Positions 1 through 11,400 of a stretch of DNA of 64,000 nt are shown piece after piece. The translations under genes were made by a program, and so were the position numbers. The stretch is from contig NC_065533.1 in NCBI RefSeq assembly GCF_020184175.1, positions 50,878,351-50,942,350 on the forward strand, read 5' to 3'. The notes under the pieces are model-generated. The model worked only from the letters and a program-made list of their open reading frames with translations, had not been told where the DNA came from and did not search any database. How positions within the stretch are numbered: position 1 is the stretch's first letter; each line of letters opens with the position of its first letter. The stretch is from Aphis gossypii (Eukaryota; Arthropoda; Insecta; Hemiptera; Aphididae).

Positions 1-1328
1 CGTATGGTTTATAGACTTGGGTGTACCTATATACATGTGCACTGCAACTGCATAAGAGTGTAAGTAATGACATAGATGTAAATATTCAAATGTACCATAA
101 ACGAACACGAAATTCGTTTTGGCGCTATGAAGCACTAATTATTGCACTATGTACACTATGCAAAGTCACCGCTAAATCGGTATATTACCTATATTTGCCA
201 ATCATCGTGAGATATATCTTTCGTGTATGGTTTGCGCGAGAGACTCGGCCACCGCCGAAGGGTGTGTTTCTGAGCGGGTTTCGAGGACTGAGCTGTAATA
301 CTGCACGGGGATACACGGAGTCCGTACATAAAGCTCCGTTTCATGTATATACATCCTCGGGGGTAGGTTATGTGCATAGGACATGCATATAAGTGTACAC
401 AGTGTCTGTTTGTACCTATGTACACGTCTATAAACGACCGTCGATACATAATATATCTTATAATCGCGATTCTAAATATGTAAGCATATAAATATGTATA
501 ATAACTCGGCGGGTACACTTGGGTATTTTATACCGCTCGAGCTTTCTGCAGCGGGTGTGGCCGCGGCCGTCCGACGTCCAGGGGCATTTACGAACTATAG
601 CTGCGTAGCAGGTAGGTATATATGTATATGTGTACACACATGTGGGATCGATTTTTTTTTTCCAAGACGGAGAGCAATTTGGATGGCGTGTCGAGGGTGT
701 ATAGCCCCCCCTTCCAACGAGAGGTGACCCATATACTATATATTATTATGCGTGCATCTCCATTACCGTTTCTCGCGGCGTTCGCGTGTTCATCCACAGC
801 TACACATTGTAGATACGTATGGTACTTATTTTTGTCTGCAGACTGCAACGATGCACGCACCGTTGGTACGGCACACACTCACACACGCAATATTGCGTTA
901 CTGTACGATAATGTACGACAAAAAAATACGTATAATATACCGTCTCTCACAGTCTGCTCATACACTGCTCGTTATAAAATATGTATAGACGGTTTTAATT
1001 ATCCGAGGTAAATCCGTGCGGGCACCTTTTTATAATAGCATATATATAATATGACGTGTATACACAAGTCTATAATATGAGCATTCAAATGTAATATAAA
1101 ATACACCCACGTTTGTGTGACACGTCGAGACGAATCAATTAATCATCGATCAGCATCGTCGACGTACGCCGTCCGAACACTGTAAACAAGTATTTAACGG
1201 GCATTATATTATTGTATATTATATATAATATGATGTAACACAATAACAATTATACGATACGTAGGTACATATTGTTACGTGTGGCATTTTTCAAAAAAAC
1301 ATTTATCATGTCGTGTTATACACACACA

Positions 1329-1353
1329 CGACGACGACGACGACGACGACGAC
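1329..1353. repeat. (ACG)n microsatellite
   Basis: About eight uninterrupted ACG/CGA units follow a short (CA)n run at 1321-1329. A small open frame reads through it as a poly-arginine tract, which is a repeat artefact. Confidence 0.95.
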
Positions 1354-2114
1354 TGTGCAGGTCGGCCTTATGTGTTTTATTTCAAAATATAGCCATGTAC
1401 ACTATGTATTGTACAGCTATATTATATTTAGCAGGCGTTTGCGATTCGTGTGTTTATTAAACTAAACTCATTACTGCAAACTGCACCGCGCGCGCGTTGA
1501 CCTCACGTCTAATTTCCTAAACGTTATACGGAACAGAAACGCGCATTATTGTATTAAAGTTTATTATCATTATTATTATCGTGTCTTGATTAGAAAACTA
1601 ATACTTCCGCAGTTGCGCATATTAAACAACGAATATAATATACCGTAGAATATTAAAGCCGTCACAGAGTCACAATCTCTATTTTATATACATACAAGTC
1701 GATCGTATTATAATAATATATAAAGTCTCGATATTCGTAACGATATAATATTTTGATGCGTTTATTTGTATTGTGCAGAATAGTGTGTACGTCATCGTGT
1801 TAATAAAATATATGATGTTTTACGATGGTTTTCGTAAATCGTAACGTCGCGGCGTATAATAATAACAATAATATTATTGTTGTTGAATGGTCGAATTTTG
1901 CGCAGGTGGAATGAATCGTATTTATGTGAAATACTATATTATATTCAAAAGTAATACAAGAGTACATGACTTAATATTGCAAGACCTTTACGTCAGGATA
2001 ATGTAAAACGTATAATACATATATAATATTATATTGTTATAAGTCTAAACAACGTTTTATAACCTTATAATAACTCTATTTGTATACTGGGGTAAAAATG
2101 TTATCGTCACTACC

Positions 2115-2119
<5 letters not shown>

Positions 2120-2146
<27 letters not shown>
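2120..2146. repeat. (ATA)n microsatellite
   Basis: About nine uninterrupted AAT-class units. On the minus strand they appear as a poly-tyrosine run in a spurious open frame. Confidence 0.95.
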
Positions 2147-2842
2147 GTATATTGTTGTCGTACTCGCGTGTACATCGATACAATTTAGGTCCGATGACCG
2201 ATATTAAAAGTATTTTATCACTCGTGTAGTCGTGTTTGTGCGTATATATAACAATATGATAAATAAATAAACCGTGACGCCCGTCGTCGTCGCGAAAGCG
2301 TTCGCATATTATAATATTTATACATACAAAATATAATAATAAACTATCGTAAACAATTTTTTTTTTTAAGTCCTTTTCCATTTTTTCCTTCCGTTTAGTA
2401 TATTAATATGTTTTTTTCGTGTTGTGTTTTGTTTCTTTTGTGCGCGGGTACATTTAGTGAACACATTCTTTTGTACACCAGCATTCCCCCATTTAATATG
2501 TATATTTTATATTATTATGATATTATGTCGTGTAAGTATGTGTATGCATATTATACAGATATGTATTTAAGACGTATGATTTATTTATATTTGAAATGGA
2601 TTTCGTTTACATATCGAGTTTATGCGATGAAAAGAGTGACTACGGGGCAAAAAAGTTGTCTCGAAGTATAGTCTATAATATATGCGGCTTTTAATATAAA
2701 ACATAGGTCCACGCGTGTCTCCTATTTACTCGTATATACATATATAATACACACTTATATACAGATCGTTTCCGACGATGATGTATATTTTGATCGGAAA
2801 CTATCTCGGGTAGCCGATATAGGTATATAATATAGTATAAAC

Positions 2843-3114
2843 CAGCCGCGGTTCTCAAACTTTTTTTTGCGTACTACTTAGGTGTATTATTAATCAGTCA
2901 CGTTTTTAGTCAGTGACTAAAAATAGAAAGATCCAAATTGTACAGTTAAATAATACTTAATTTTTTAGTCAAATACATTTATTAGTATTTTTTATATAAG
3001 ATAATATGATAATTAAATAACAAATTTCCAATGAGATCAGAATCGAATATTTATTTTTAATTTTCCACTCTACCGACTACCACCATGTAGTTTTTCACAA
3101 TTTGAGAACCGCTG
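2843..3114. mobile_element. hAT-type MITE with CAG...CTG ends
   Basis: The left end begins CAGCCGCGGTTCTCAAAC. The right end reads TTTGAGAACCGCTG, the inverse of CAGCGGTTCTCAAA, so the two ends form a terminal inverted repeat with a 2-base difference on the left. The flanking 8-mers GTATAAAC (2835-2842) and CTATACAC (3115-3122) agree at 6 of 8 positions, consistent with an aged 8-bp target duplication typical of hAT elements. The 272-bp interior is A+T-rich, has no open frame and includes a GTACTACTTAGGTG stretch just inside the left end. It would need a transposase supplied from elsewhere. A better preserved relative lies at 61021-61194. Confidence 0.75.
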
Positions 3115-6100
3115 CTATACACGATACAATATTTCACAATATATATTATAATATGTATATATTTTTAAATCGTAGAATATATAAACAACTATATCGGCTA
3201 TGTCATCGCGGCGTTTCATCTTTTACTTATTTAATACTGCATATTTTTTCAAATGTTAACTACTAATAAAGGTGCGTAAGGGCGTTATTACATTAGAAGT
3301 CTGCAGGCTTATCTTTATCTTGTGGGATCAGCCTTGCCGCCGCATATCTGCTGCAAAAATGATTGGCTTTCGTATTGAAAAAATGTCTGCAACTTTTCAC
3401 ATAATATTATATCAATATAATATTGCTTTTTGACGGTTCGGCGGATGTTTTGAGCAGAGTGGGAAACGTGCTGATAAAACAATATAATGAACACACACCA
3501 CATCACCGGATGGCGGGTACTAATACGAAGCGCATTTGTACAAGTTTAGTATATTATATTAAAGTTACAATATTTATAAAATATTATTCTTATATTATAC
3601 AAATATACTTGTAGGACCAAACAGTTTAGACAATAACTAAGAGTGTATTTTACATTCGAATCCAATCCTACTCTATCGATACATTATATTCTATATATTA
3701 CGAATGAGTGATTATTATGGTAATATATTATTTAGTACACGTATAATATGCCTAACCTAATTTTAGATTTTTGCCGTCTTTCAAGTTCTTCCACAGTATA
3801 TATCGACACAATTAGCAATTAGCACCATAAATAGTATATATTATAGTAATTATTAACTATAACACATGTCATTTCAGAGGCAATATGGCATAAATACCTA
3901 TTCTAAACGTAATGAAATGATTAATTATTTGTTAAGAAAAATAATCATCATCTTCAATTACTAAACAACTGTGACAAACTACGTAAAATCCTATGTTTAT
4001 GTACACATTATTTCCGATAAATAATAATAATTATTCGATAAACTATTTCTTATACTTTATAGCATAACATTTTTCAATCGCGAGTTCATAACCGCAATAT
4101 TATAATTTATATAGGTCTTAGGACAGACGTTTTTTAAATTTTCACGAATTCCATTTTCTTCTGAATTCGTTTGATCGTTTAACCGATCACCTTTCGTACC
4201 GAAACGAAAATCATGACATAATGTTTGGACTATTAATTACATTTTAACACTGACTCATAGCAAAGTCAAACCGCATCGATTCATGGCGTGTATTATATAG
4301 TGTCTTGGGAATTCGTGTCGATCTCAATTGTCTTAACGTGCTTGTTGGAAAGCACATCGTAATTATTTATAATATGTCTTTTAACGTTTAAACCAAACAT
4401 ACAAGGGTGAAAAATAATTTTTCATATTTCCTGATTAATAAGAAATTATCATTTCATATAGTAAGTCTTAAATCAAAGTTTATTCTTTCAATAACCCATA
4501 CAAATGTTTTATTTTAAGATAACGACATATAACGACTAAAAAGGCTTAAATACCTAATTATTTTCTTTATAACTTCTAAAGAAAAAGTTTACAAATAAAT
4601 ATTTTATTTAAAAAAAAACTAATACCCGATATAATTGGAAGCAGTTACAAACCCCATATTGGTAGTAAAAACGGTTTGGGGTTTGTTTATTGCTAGAGGA
4701 GGCTGTTGTATATAAGAATATTATTCCAAACGGATAATCGTTAGTGTAAAACTGTAAAAATTAATTTTATTATACGTGATTATTGTGCAGGTCAGGGGTC
4801 TCAGTAATAATAATAATAATAATAAAAAATAATAATATAATGATGACTGTATTTTATGTTTAGGACCATTGCCAATAATAAAATAAAATATATAATATTA
4901 TTTTATGCGTACTTATATATATGTACATTATAATATTACGTTTGTAACCAGTTGCTGGCATTGCGGTATTAATCCCTATAATAACACGGGACTTAACAAT
5001 CGATTCTAAGAACTGAGCGATTACGGCTTACACGCATACTACTAACGTTTTACGTTTATTTATTATTATTTACTTCTCCCGCGTACCGAGTAATCAGATA
5101 ACATCTTTATTCAATAATAATATAATGAATTGCCTATCGACTACCCCTTACAAAAGGTTCTCGTCCGACAGTCATGAGATATTTTCGAATCGACATTATA
5201 TTACTTACGTACGGACGTACAGTTATGAAACGGATGAAATGTTAATGATTGTTCAAACACGGTGAGCAAACTGCAAAGCGACTCAAATACAATACACGTG
5301 TATACGATTCGAGATGACGAGATATAATCTGGAGAAGACGTTTATTATTTTTATAACCGACGTGACAAAGGTTTAAAAAATAAGACATAAAAACAGTAAA
5401 GTTATTAACGTTTAAGTGTATATTACAACCCTCGGTCCGCAACAATGTTATCTCCTTGTCCAATACACCCGTATACGTATATATATATATTATATTATTA
5501 CGTTATATTCACGTCAGATATTATTATACGTAGGTACATATATACCTGATATAATATATTATTATGACGTATACGAAGATCTTCTACGGCTACCTATTCT
5601 GGACCACAATCACGGACATAAAAATGTAAGGAATCATTTTTTCGTTCATAAAGCGGGTTCAATATAAGGTGTTATTATATTATATTAAATTCTATTTTTA
5701 TGTGTATACAAATAAAACGGTAGCAAAATACCTAAATACCGTTTTAAAGCTTTTTTTTTTTTTTATCGCGACGTGATAATAATAATATCGTAAACAACAA
5801 CGCGCGATTCGGACAATGGTCATCGCGGATGTTATGTGTGATGCGGAATAATAAAACAAAACAAAATCGGTGTTGACGTTATTTTTTTTTTGCGAACGCG
5901 ACGAAGAATGGCGGCGGACGGATATAGATCCACGTCTGCGAGTACTTATACGGACATAGGTAATATATTATTACTTCGGACACGGATACAACGTCGGAAC
6001 TCCTTTTCGAAATAATCAATCAAACAATACTTAATAATTAAACCACACGCCTCCATAACACTTTCTACCTTTTTCCTTAAACATACGTATACGTAATTTA
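3115..6100. other. noncoding A+T-rich stretch, no gene seen
   Basis: I see no exon-like sequence in either strand. The longest frames are about 60-83 codons with biased, low-information translations. It contains an (AAT)n run at 4805-4825 and a poly-T tract near 5751-5764. G+C content rises toward the right, leading into the next island. Confidence 0.6.
4805..4825. repeat. (TAA)n microsatellite
   Basis: Seven uninterrupted TAA units followed by an A-rich continuation. Confidence 0.9.
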
Positions 6101-6496
6101 TTTTATGTTTTTTTTTTCGCTCGTTTTTCCGCCCGGATTCGACCTGAACGCAATATCATAATAATAATAATAAAAAAACTCTATCGGATTTAATTTTCAA
6201 AAGTTTAACGCGCGGTGTGACAAAAACGTCGGACGGCTTTATTATTATCTATACATGTATGTAGAAAACGGAGGAGTAAAAAAAATATATCATAAAACAA
6301 ATGAACGAAAAAAACCGAAAAACGTTCGCGCGGACAATTCGTTTCGGTGTACAGTTTTTAATATTTCCTCCGGGACACGCGGCGGCGGCGGCGGCGTGAA
6401 AGGACGAGGATGAGCTGGATATAATATTATTATTATTTTTATTATATATATATATATATAATCGAAAAAACGCGATGGAACCGGGAACAAAAAACG

Positions 6497-6500
<4 letters not shown>

Positions 6501-6528
<28 letters not shown>
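6501..6528. repeat. (TAA)n microsatellite
   Basis: Nine uninterrupted TAA units at the left of the CpG-rich island. Confidence 0.95.
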
Positions 6529-6580
6529 TGACCGGGGCGAGGCGACCGAGTTTTTTATTCCCCGTCGCGGACCCGCATCC

Positions 6581-6619
6581 GAGAGAGAGAGAGAGACCCG
6601 ACGACGACGACGACGACGA
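6581..6619. repeat. (GA)8 then (CGA)7 compound microsatellite
   Basis: GA dinucleotides occupy 6581-6596, followed by CC and then CGA units from 6599 to 6619. Confidence 0.95.
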
Positions 6620-6851
6620 TACGGCGGACGGCAGCCTGCGGCCGCGGACAGACGGAGATGGCGAGAGAGAACCGCTGCCGGCCGGCCGGTCGGTGTGTTC
6701 GCGCCGTGCCGCCGCCGCGGCAGCTGTCCCGCGACGCGCGCGGTCGGGAGGTGCGGCGGGGCAGCTGATCCGGCCAAAAACGTCGGCGGCGGCGGCAACG
6801 TGTGCGCGCGACGTGTATGTGCGTCCGCGCCCGTTTGCGCGCGCGCCGTCC

Positions 6852-6986
6852 TGTGCGTGTGTGTGTGTGTATGTGTGCGTGTGTGTGTGTGTGCGTATGT
6901 GTGCGTGTGTGTGTGCGTGTATGTGCGTGTGTGTGTGCGTGTGTGTGCGTGTGTGTGTGTTTGTGCGTGTGTGCGTGCGGTGTGCG
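6852..6986. repeat. interrupted (GT)n microsatellite with GC and TA interruptions
   Basis: About 135 bp of alternating purine-pyrimidine sequence, mostly GT with regular GTGC and GTAT variants. Alternating tracts of this kind can adopt Z-DNA. It produces the spurious Cys/Val/Arg and His/Thr frames seen here. Confidence 0.95.
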
Positions 6987-7159
6987 GTCCGCGACCGGGG
7001 CAAAAGGGCGTGCGAGGGGGGAAACGGACGTGTGATACGTGTAATTTACGTGCGTCGTTATCCTCCATACGACCGTACACATATATATATATACCTACGT
7101 TATACACATCGCATATATATACACGTCCGTACTTATATATAATATATAATATACGAGTG

Positions 7160-7179
7160 TATATATATATATATATATA
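7160..7179. repeat. (AT)n tract
   Basis: Ten AT units. A similar shorter tract lies near 7459-7474, and another at 7079-7092. Confidence 0.9.
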
Positions 7180-7655
7180 CGTGAAACGCGCGTTTTCCCC
7201 TCGACACACCGCCCGGTCGACCGCACAGTCGCTGACGACGACGGCGACGGTTTTTTTTTTCTCTCCACACCGCCGCACACACGTCGCAGCCGACAGGCTC
7301 GTAGTGGCGTTCCCGCCGACCGTGTGTGTGTGCCGGCGGCGGCGGCGGCGGGGTGAAGTGTACGGTGTGCGACCGAACGATATAGATAAATGCGCGCACG
7401 TACGTCGTCGTCGTCAGCCGAGGCGGAGGAAGTGAACTACGACGACGACTATACACACTATATATATATATATATACGCATATAATGTATAGCGTGTGCG
7501 GTGACGACGACGACGTGCGTGTGAGAGGGATGCTGGTGTCGTCGTGCGAGGGAGAGAGAGATGAAAAGATAAAAACCAATTCCGGCGGAACGCGCGCGAC
7601 GTGAAAGGTGTGTGTGCGCGACGCGGTCGTTGGCGGGCGGCGAACGTCGAGGGGA

Positions 7656-7677
7656 TCGTCGTCGTCGTCGTCGTCGA
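7656..7677. repeat. (GTC)n microsatellite
   Basis: About seven TCG units, which give a poly-aspartate run on the minus strand frame. A mixed CCG/GTC run lies nearby at about 7804-7838. Confidence 0.95.
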
Positions 7678-8111
7678 CGGAGGCGGCGGCGGTGCTCTGC
7701 TGATGCTCGCACCGCGTGACATTTAATTGCGCGTCGCGCCCGGCCCGCGGCGACGGCGGCGGGTAAAATCCATCCAGCCGTCGGCGGGACACATGTCGAT
7801 AAAACGTCGTCCACCGCCGCCGCCGCCGTCGTCGTCGTTGCTGTGTGTTATATACCGCCGCTGCTGCGTGGGCAACGCCCACCGGGCCCAAATGGCTTTG
7901 GGTCGTAAAACGCATTGTGCGCGATTTTTTCCCTCGTTTTTTCGTTTCTCTCTCGTTTTTTTCTCGTTTTTTTTTTTTTATACTCGTTGAGTTTCCCCTC
8001 TTTGTGCGCTCCGCGGAGTGTGTGCCGGCGGCGGCGTAGAGGTGACGCGCGGGTTTCGTGCGGGGGCGATGCGAGGGCGGCGACGACGACGGTGGCGACG
8101 GAAGATAATAA

Positions 8112-8138
8112 CGCGGCGGCGGCGGCGGCGGCGGTGGC
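8112..8138. repeat. (GGC)n microsatellite
   Basis: About eight GGC units in the right part of the CpG-rich island, ending in GGTGGC. Confidence 0.95.
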
Positions 8139-8480
8139 GAGAAGGCCCCGCGAGGATTTTAGTCGCCTCAGCTGAAAATCCTCGGCGCTCGGGTTTTTGG
8201 CTTCTTTTCCTTCGGGTTTCCTCCCCCTCCCCCTTCGTCTCATCTCACGGGACCTTTACCGACCGGTCGACAGCGACCGAAAAAATAACGATTTGACCGG
8301 AAATCGATGTGAATCTTCCTCTTACCAACCCCTCCTCCCGTCATCCCGCTTTCCGCGGAAATTCGGATCTTCGGCGAAATGAAAACATAATAATATAATG
8401 ATATTATATCGATTCGCCACCAGTCTCCGAACCTAACCTAACTGCGCGCCAATAGTCGTCGGTATCTATCGAAATCGCCG

Positions 8481-11400
8481 AGGACCGCATAACTTATATT
8501 ATTATATATACATATATATACTCTGTGTATGCTTCTGCAAACCCGGTCGAATACATGATATAGGTATACGCTACAATTTTGGGTTATCGTCAATATTGAC
8601 ACAGCTCGTGCGATCTTCCGATCCTGTGTACGTATTGGGTATTCCTTAATAATATTTTGTAACGCAACGTTTACACAGTTTATACGCGTTCGTTTTGAAA
8701 ACAAGCGGACGAATAAATTACGCGGAAACTGCTCCGCAGACGTCACCGGCTAAAACAATAATACGCTTTCAGTCCTCGGCCGGTCGGACGACAGATATAA
8801 GTCAATGATATTACAAGTCAAAAGTAAAAATATTACGTTAAAAGCACCGGAATACGTTAATTAAACCGGAATAAGTACCAGAAGCATTAGGCCGCCGCCG
8901 TTGTTCGACGATTTCCGCGAACCGTTGTTTGTGTCTTAGATGCCTCCGTTCGAAATAAACAATTTTTGTCGTGCATAATAACAGTGAGTAATGTAATGTC
9001 ATAACCGAAAATAATATTCCTAGTGCGTTTGACCTTCTATAGTTTATTGCCAACACGATCTCGTTAGTATAATAATATGTCGATTCGAAAATGTTCGTTA
9101 TTTGAAAAAAAGAATCCAACACTTTATTTAAATAATAAGAACAACAACTATATTATGTTATTTGTTCACGCAACGATTTCGTTTCGGTTCGTTCTGTGAG
9201 AACAAAAAAAAAAAACAAAACAAAATATTATAATTATATAGCGACGAGTATAATATATATGCGCGTATGCACACATATAATATATAACATATACATGTTC
9301 ACGTCTTTTTTAATGAAACTTAGCAGAAAGATGCGACCGCGTGTCGCCGTTACTGGAAGTAATCGACGCGGATCGTTTTTCGATCTTATGGTATCCGATT
9401 GCAATATTTCTCCCCTTTCCCGTATATACGACTGCTGCAGCAGACAAAAACCGTATTGGCTGGCGTAGTATTTTAATAAAGACGGACGAGCTAATCAATA
9501 TTGTCAGCAAGTATACGTAAATAATACTCGCGAAAAAAAAAATAATAAAACGAGAATACATCGACAGCAGGAGAAACTCGTGTGTCATACTCATATTTCT
9601 GCGCAGGCCGAAAAGTGTGAAAAACACGCTTTAATAAATGTATAACTATATATATTATTAAGTAGGTAGGTATATAAAATAAAATATGCAAACTCGCGTT
9701 TTCAGATTACAGTAGCGGTCGGTTTTTATTTTATTTTATTTTTTTTTTTTTGGCACGAGTATTGTTTATCATTATAATATCGTTATTTTTTCTTCAGCGC
9801 GTCAATCAAAAACGCGATAAATTGACTTTTATTAAAAACTTTAACAAACGTTAATGGCACGAGACGCAAGACGCTTTTTTTTATTATTATTATATTAAAA
9901 TGTATAAAGTAAATATATATATGTATAAATTGTACCTACTGGATACCAATTATCTGTGTATATATTAAAAAAAAAAAATAATAATAAAATAACTAAATAA
10001 AACTATTTATTATTCGATATATTTTTAAAAACGACTCACTCTCGTTCGCCATTAAAAAAAACCATTTAAAAATCATAATATATGCCCATTAAAACGTATT
10101 ATAAGTACTATATAATATTATGATCATCATGCTGTACGTTATTCGTTTTCGTTTACGTTTCATACACAACACTCGTATATTTCATACATAATAAATAATA
10201 ATTATGAAATATGAATACATTTGTATGGTCATGTGAGAAGTATATCATGCTATGCGTGATTGATCAAATAACACGTATTGGTCGTTATTGACGCACATGG
10301 AAATACTGTTATATATATTTTTTTTATCAGGATCAACCGAGTATAGATAATATTGATAACAATATCATGTCTTTATAGACTACAATACATTCACCCTACA
10401 TATATAACTGGAAAGTCCAATCGTGTATGGTGTAATGGTGTATTGGTTTACACGTTTTTCATTAAGGTGATTGAATTATATTCCGTATATAATATACTAC
10501 AAAAGTATCAAATTCATTATAATATGAGCCAATATGGATAAAAACTGTTTGTATAATTTTAACAATAATATAAACTAGCACAATGGTTGTCAACATTACA
10601 CTATAATACCTGTATGACGTACCTATGTGGCTACAAAATAAATATTATCATTAAAAAAAACAAAAATAAGAAATTTCTTTCAGAGTTTGAGAGATAGGTA
10701 TTTTACGAGAATAAAAATTGTTCACTATTTAAAAAAGTTTCAAAATATTTTTTTTATTGTTTAAAACAATTGGAACCATTTAGTTATTTCGATTATTATA
10801 TAAAAAGCATAAATTAAATTTGTTATTTATCTGTTAACACAAACAGTACAACTAACACGCTCGTCAATACTATTTTCATTCGATTTTTATATGGTATTAA
10901 TTTTATACTTGTATCACATTTTTGAAATTATTTTAGTACTGCACCACTGTGTGTATGATTCAATTTATCAGTTTCCGAGCAACCATGGTAATGACGTATG
11001 TAACTATACTAATTGTATAATATTTAAATATTTATGTATTAATTTTAAATGTTGAACGACAATAAATAATAATGTTAGTCTTGTAATTATGTTTTTATTT
11101 GTAAATAATGTAATTCAATATACATTAATATTATAATTCGAAATTCCATTATTTTTCTTGATAATTGAAAAAAATTATAATACAAAATGTACACTCGTAT
11201 TAACGCAACGGCAAATTTTATATAATCGATTTTGTTATTTTGTTGTAATTTAAAAACGAATAACCGTTGAAACTTGAAATTTTCCCCAAATATTTGTTCT
11301 GAAATTTTGTGGAGAGATTTAATATAATTTTCGAAATATTTTGACTCATTTTTAATTATTTATAGATAATTATTTAAACATGTTGTATATTTCGTAATAA

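Larger units (their letters stand above)
1..2842. other. noncoding A+T-rich stretch, no gene seen
   Basis: No convincing gene is visible. Open frames are short, rich in Y, I, C and H, and sit on simple-sequence DNA. A more G+C-rich patch (about 230-870) includes CCGCGGCCG near 560, but I see no exon in it. Short simple repeats are listed separately. An 18-bp perfect palindrome lies at 1864-1881. Confidence 0.6.
6100..8480. promoter_or_regulatory. CpG-rich low-complexity island, likely promoter/5' region of a host gene
   Basis: This 2.4-kb segment contrasts sharply with the A+T-rich surroundings. It is dense in CpG and built from runs of CGA, CGG, GT, GA and TA. Open frames of up to 278 codons exist in several frames on both strands, but their translations are just the repeats (HTHTHT, RRRR, VCVCVC), so I do not treat them as genes. 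In insects such islands often mark the 5' end of large developmental genes; that reading is inference. The transcription direction cannot be settled from the sequence. No single core promoter stands out from the many TA-repeat tracts that mimic TATA boxes. Confidence 0.5.

Noticed and set aside
6290..7915. Long open frames (up to 278 codons) on both strands over the CpG-rich island
   Set aside because: Their translations are direct readings of (GT)n, (CGA)n, (TA)n and (TAA)n runs, and several frames are open at once on both strands. This is repeat-driven openness, not coding.
10581..10690. CAATGGTTGTCAAC and a following TACCTATGTGGCTAC resembling a hAT MITE
   Set aside because: No matching right end and no target duplication could be found; too degraded to call.
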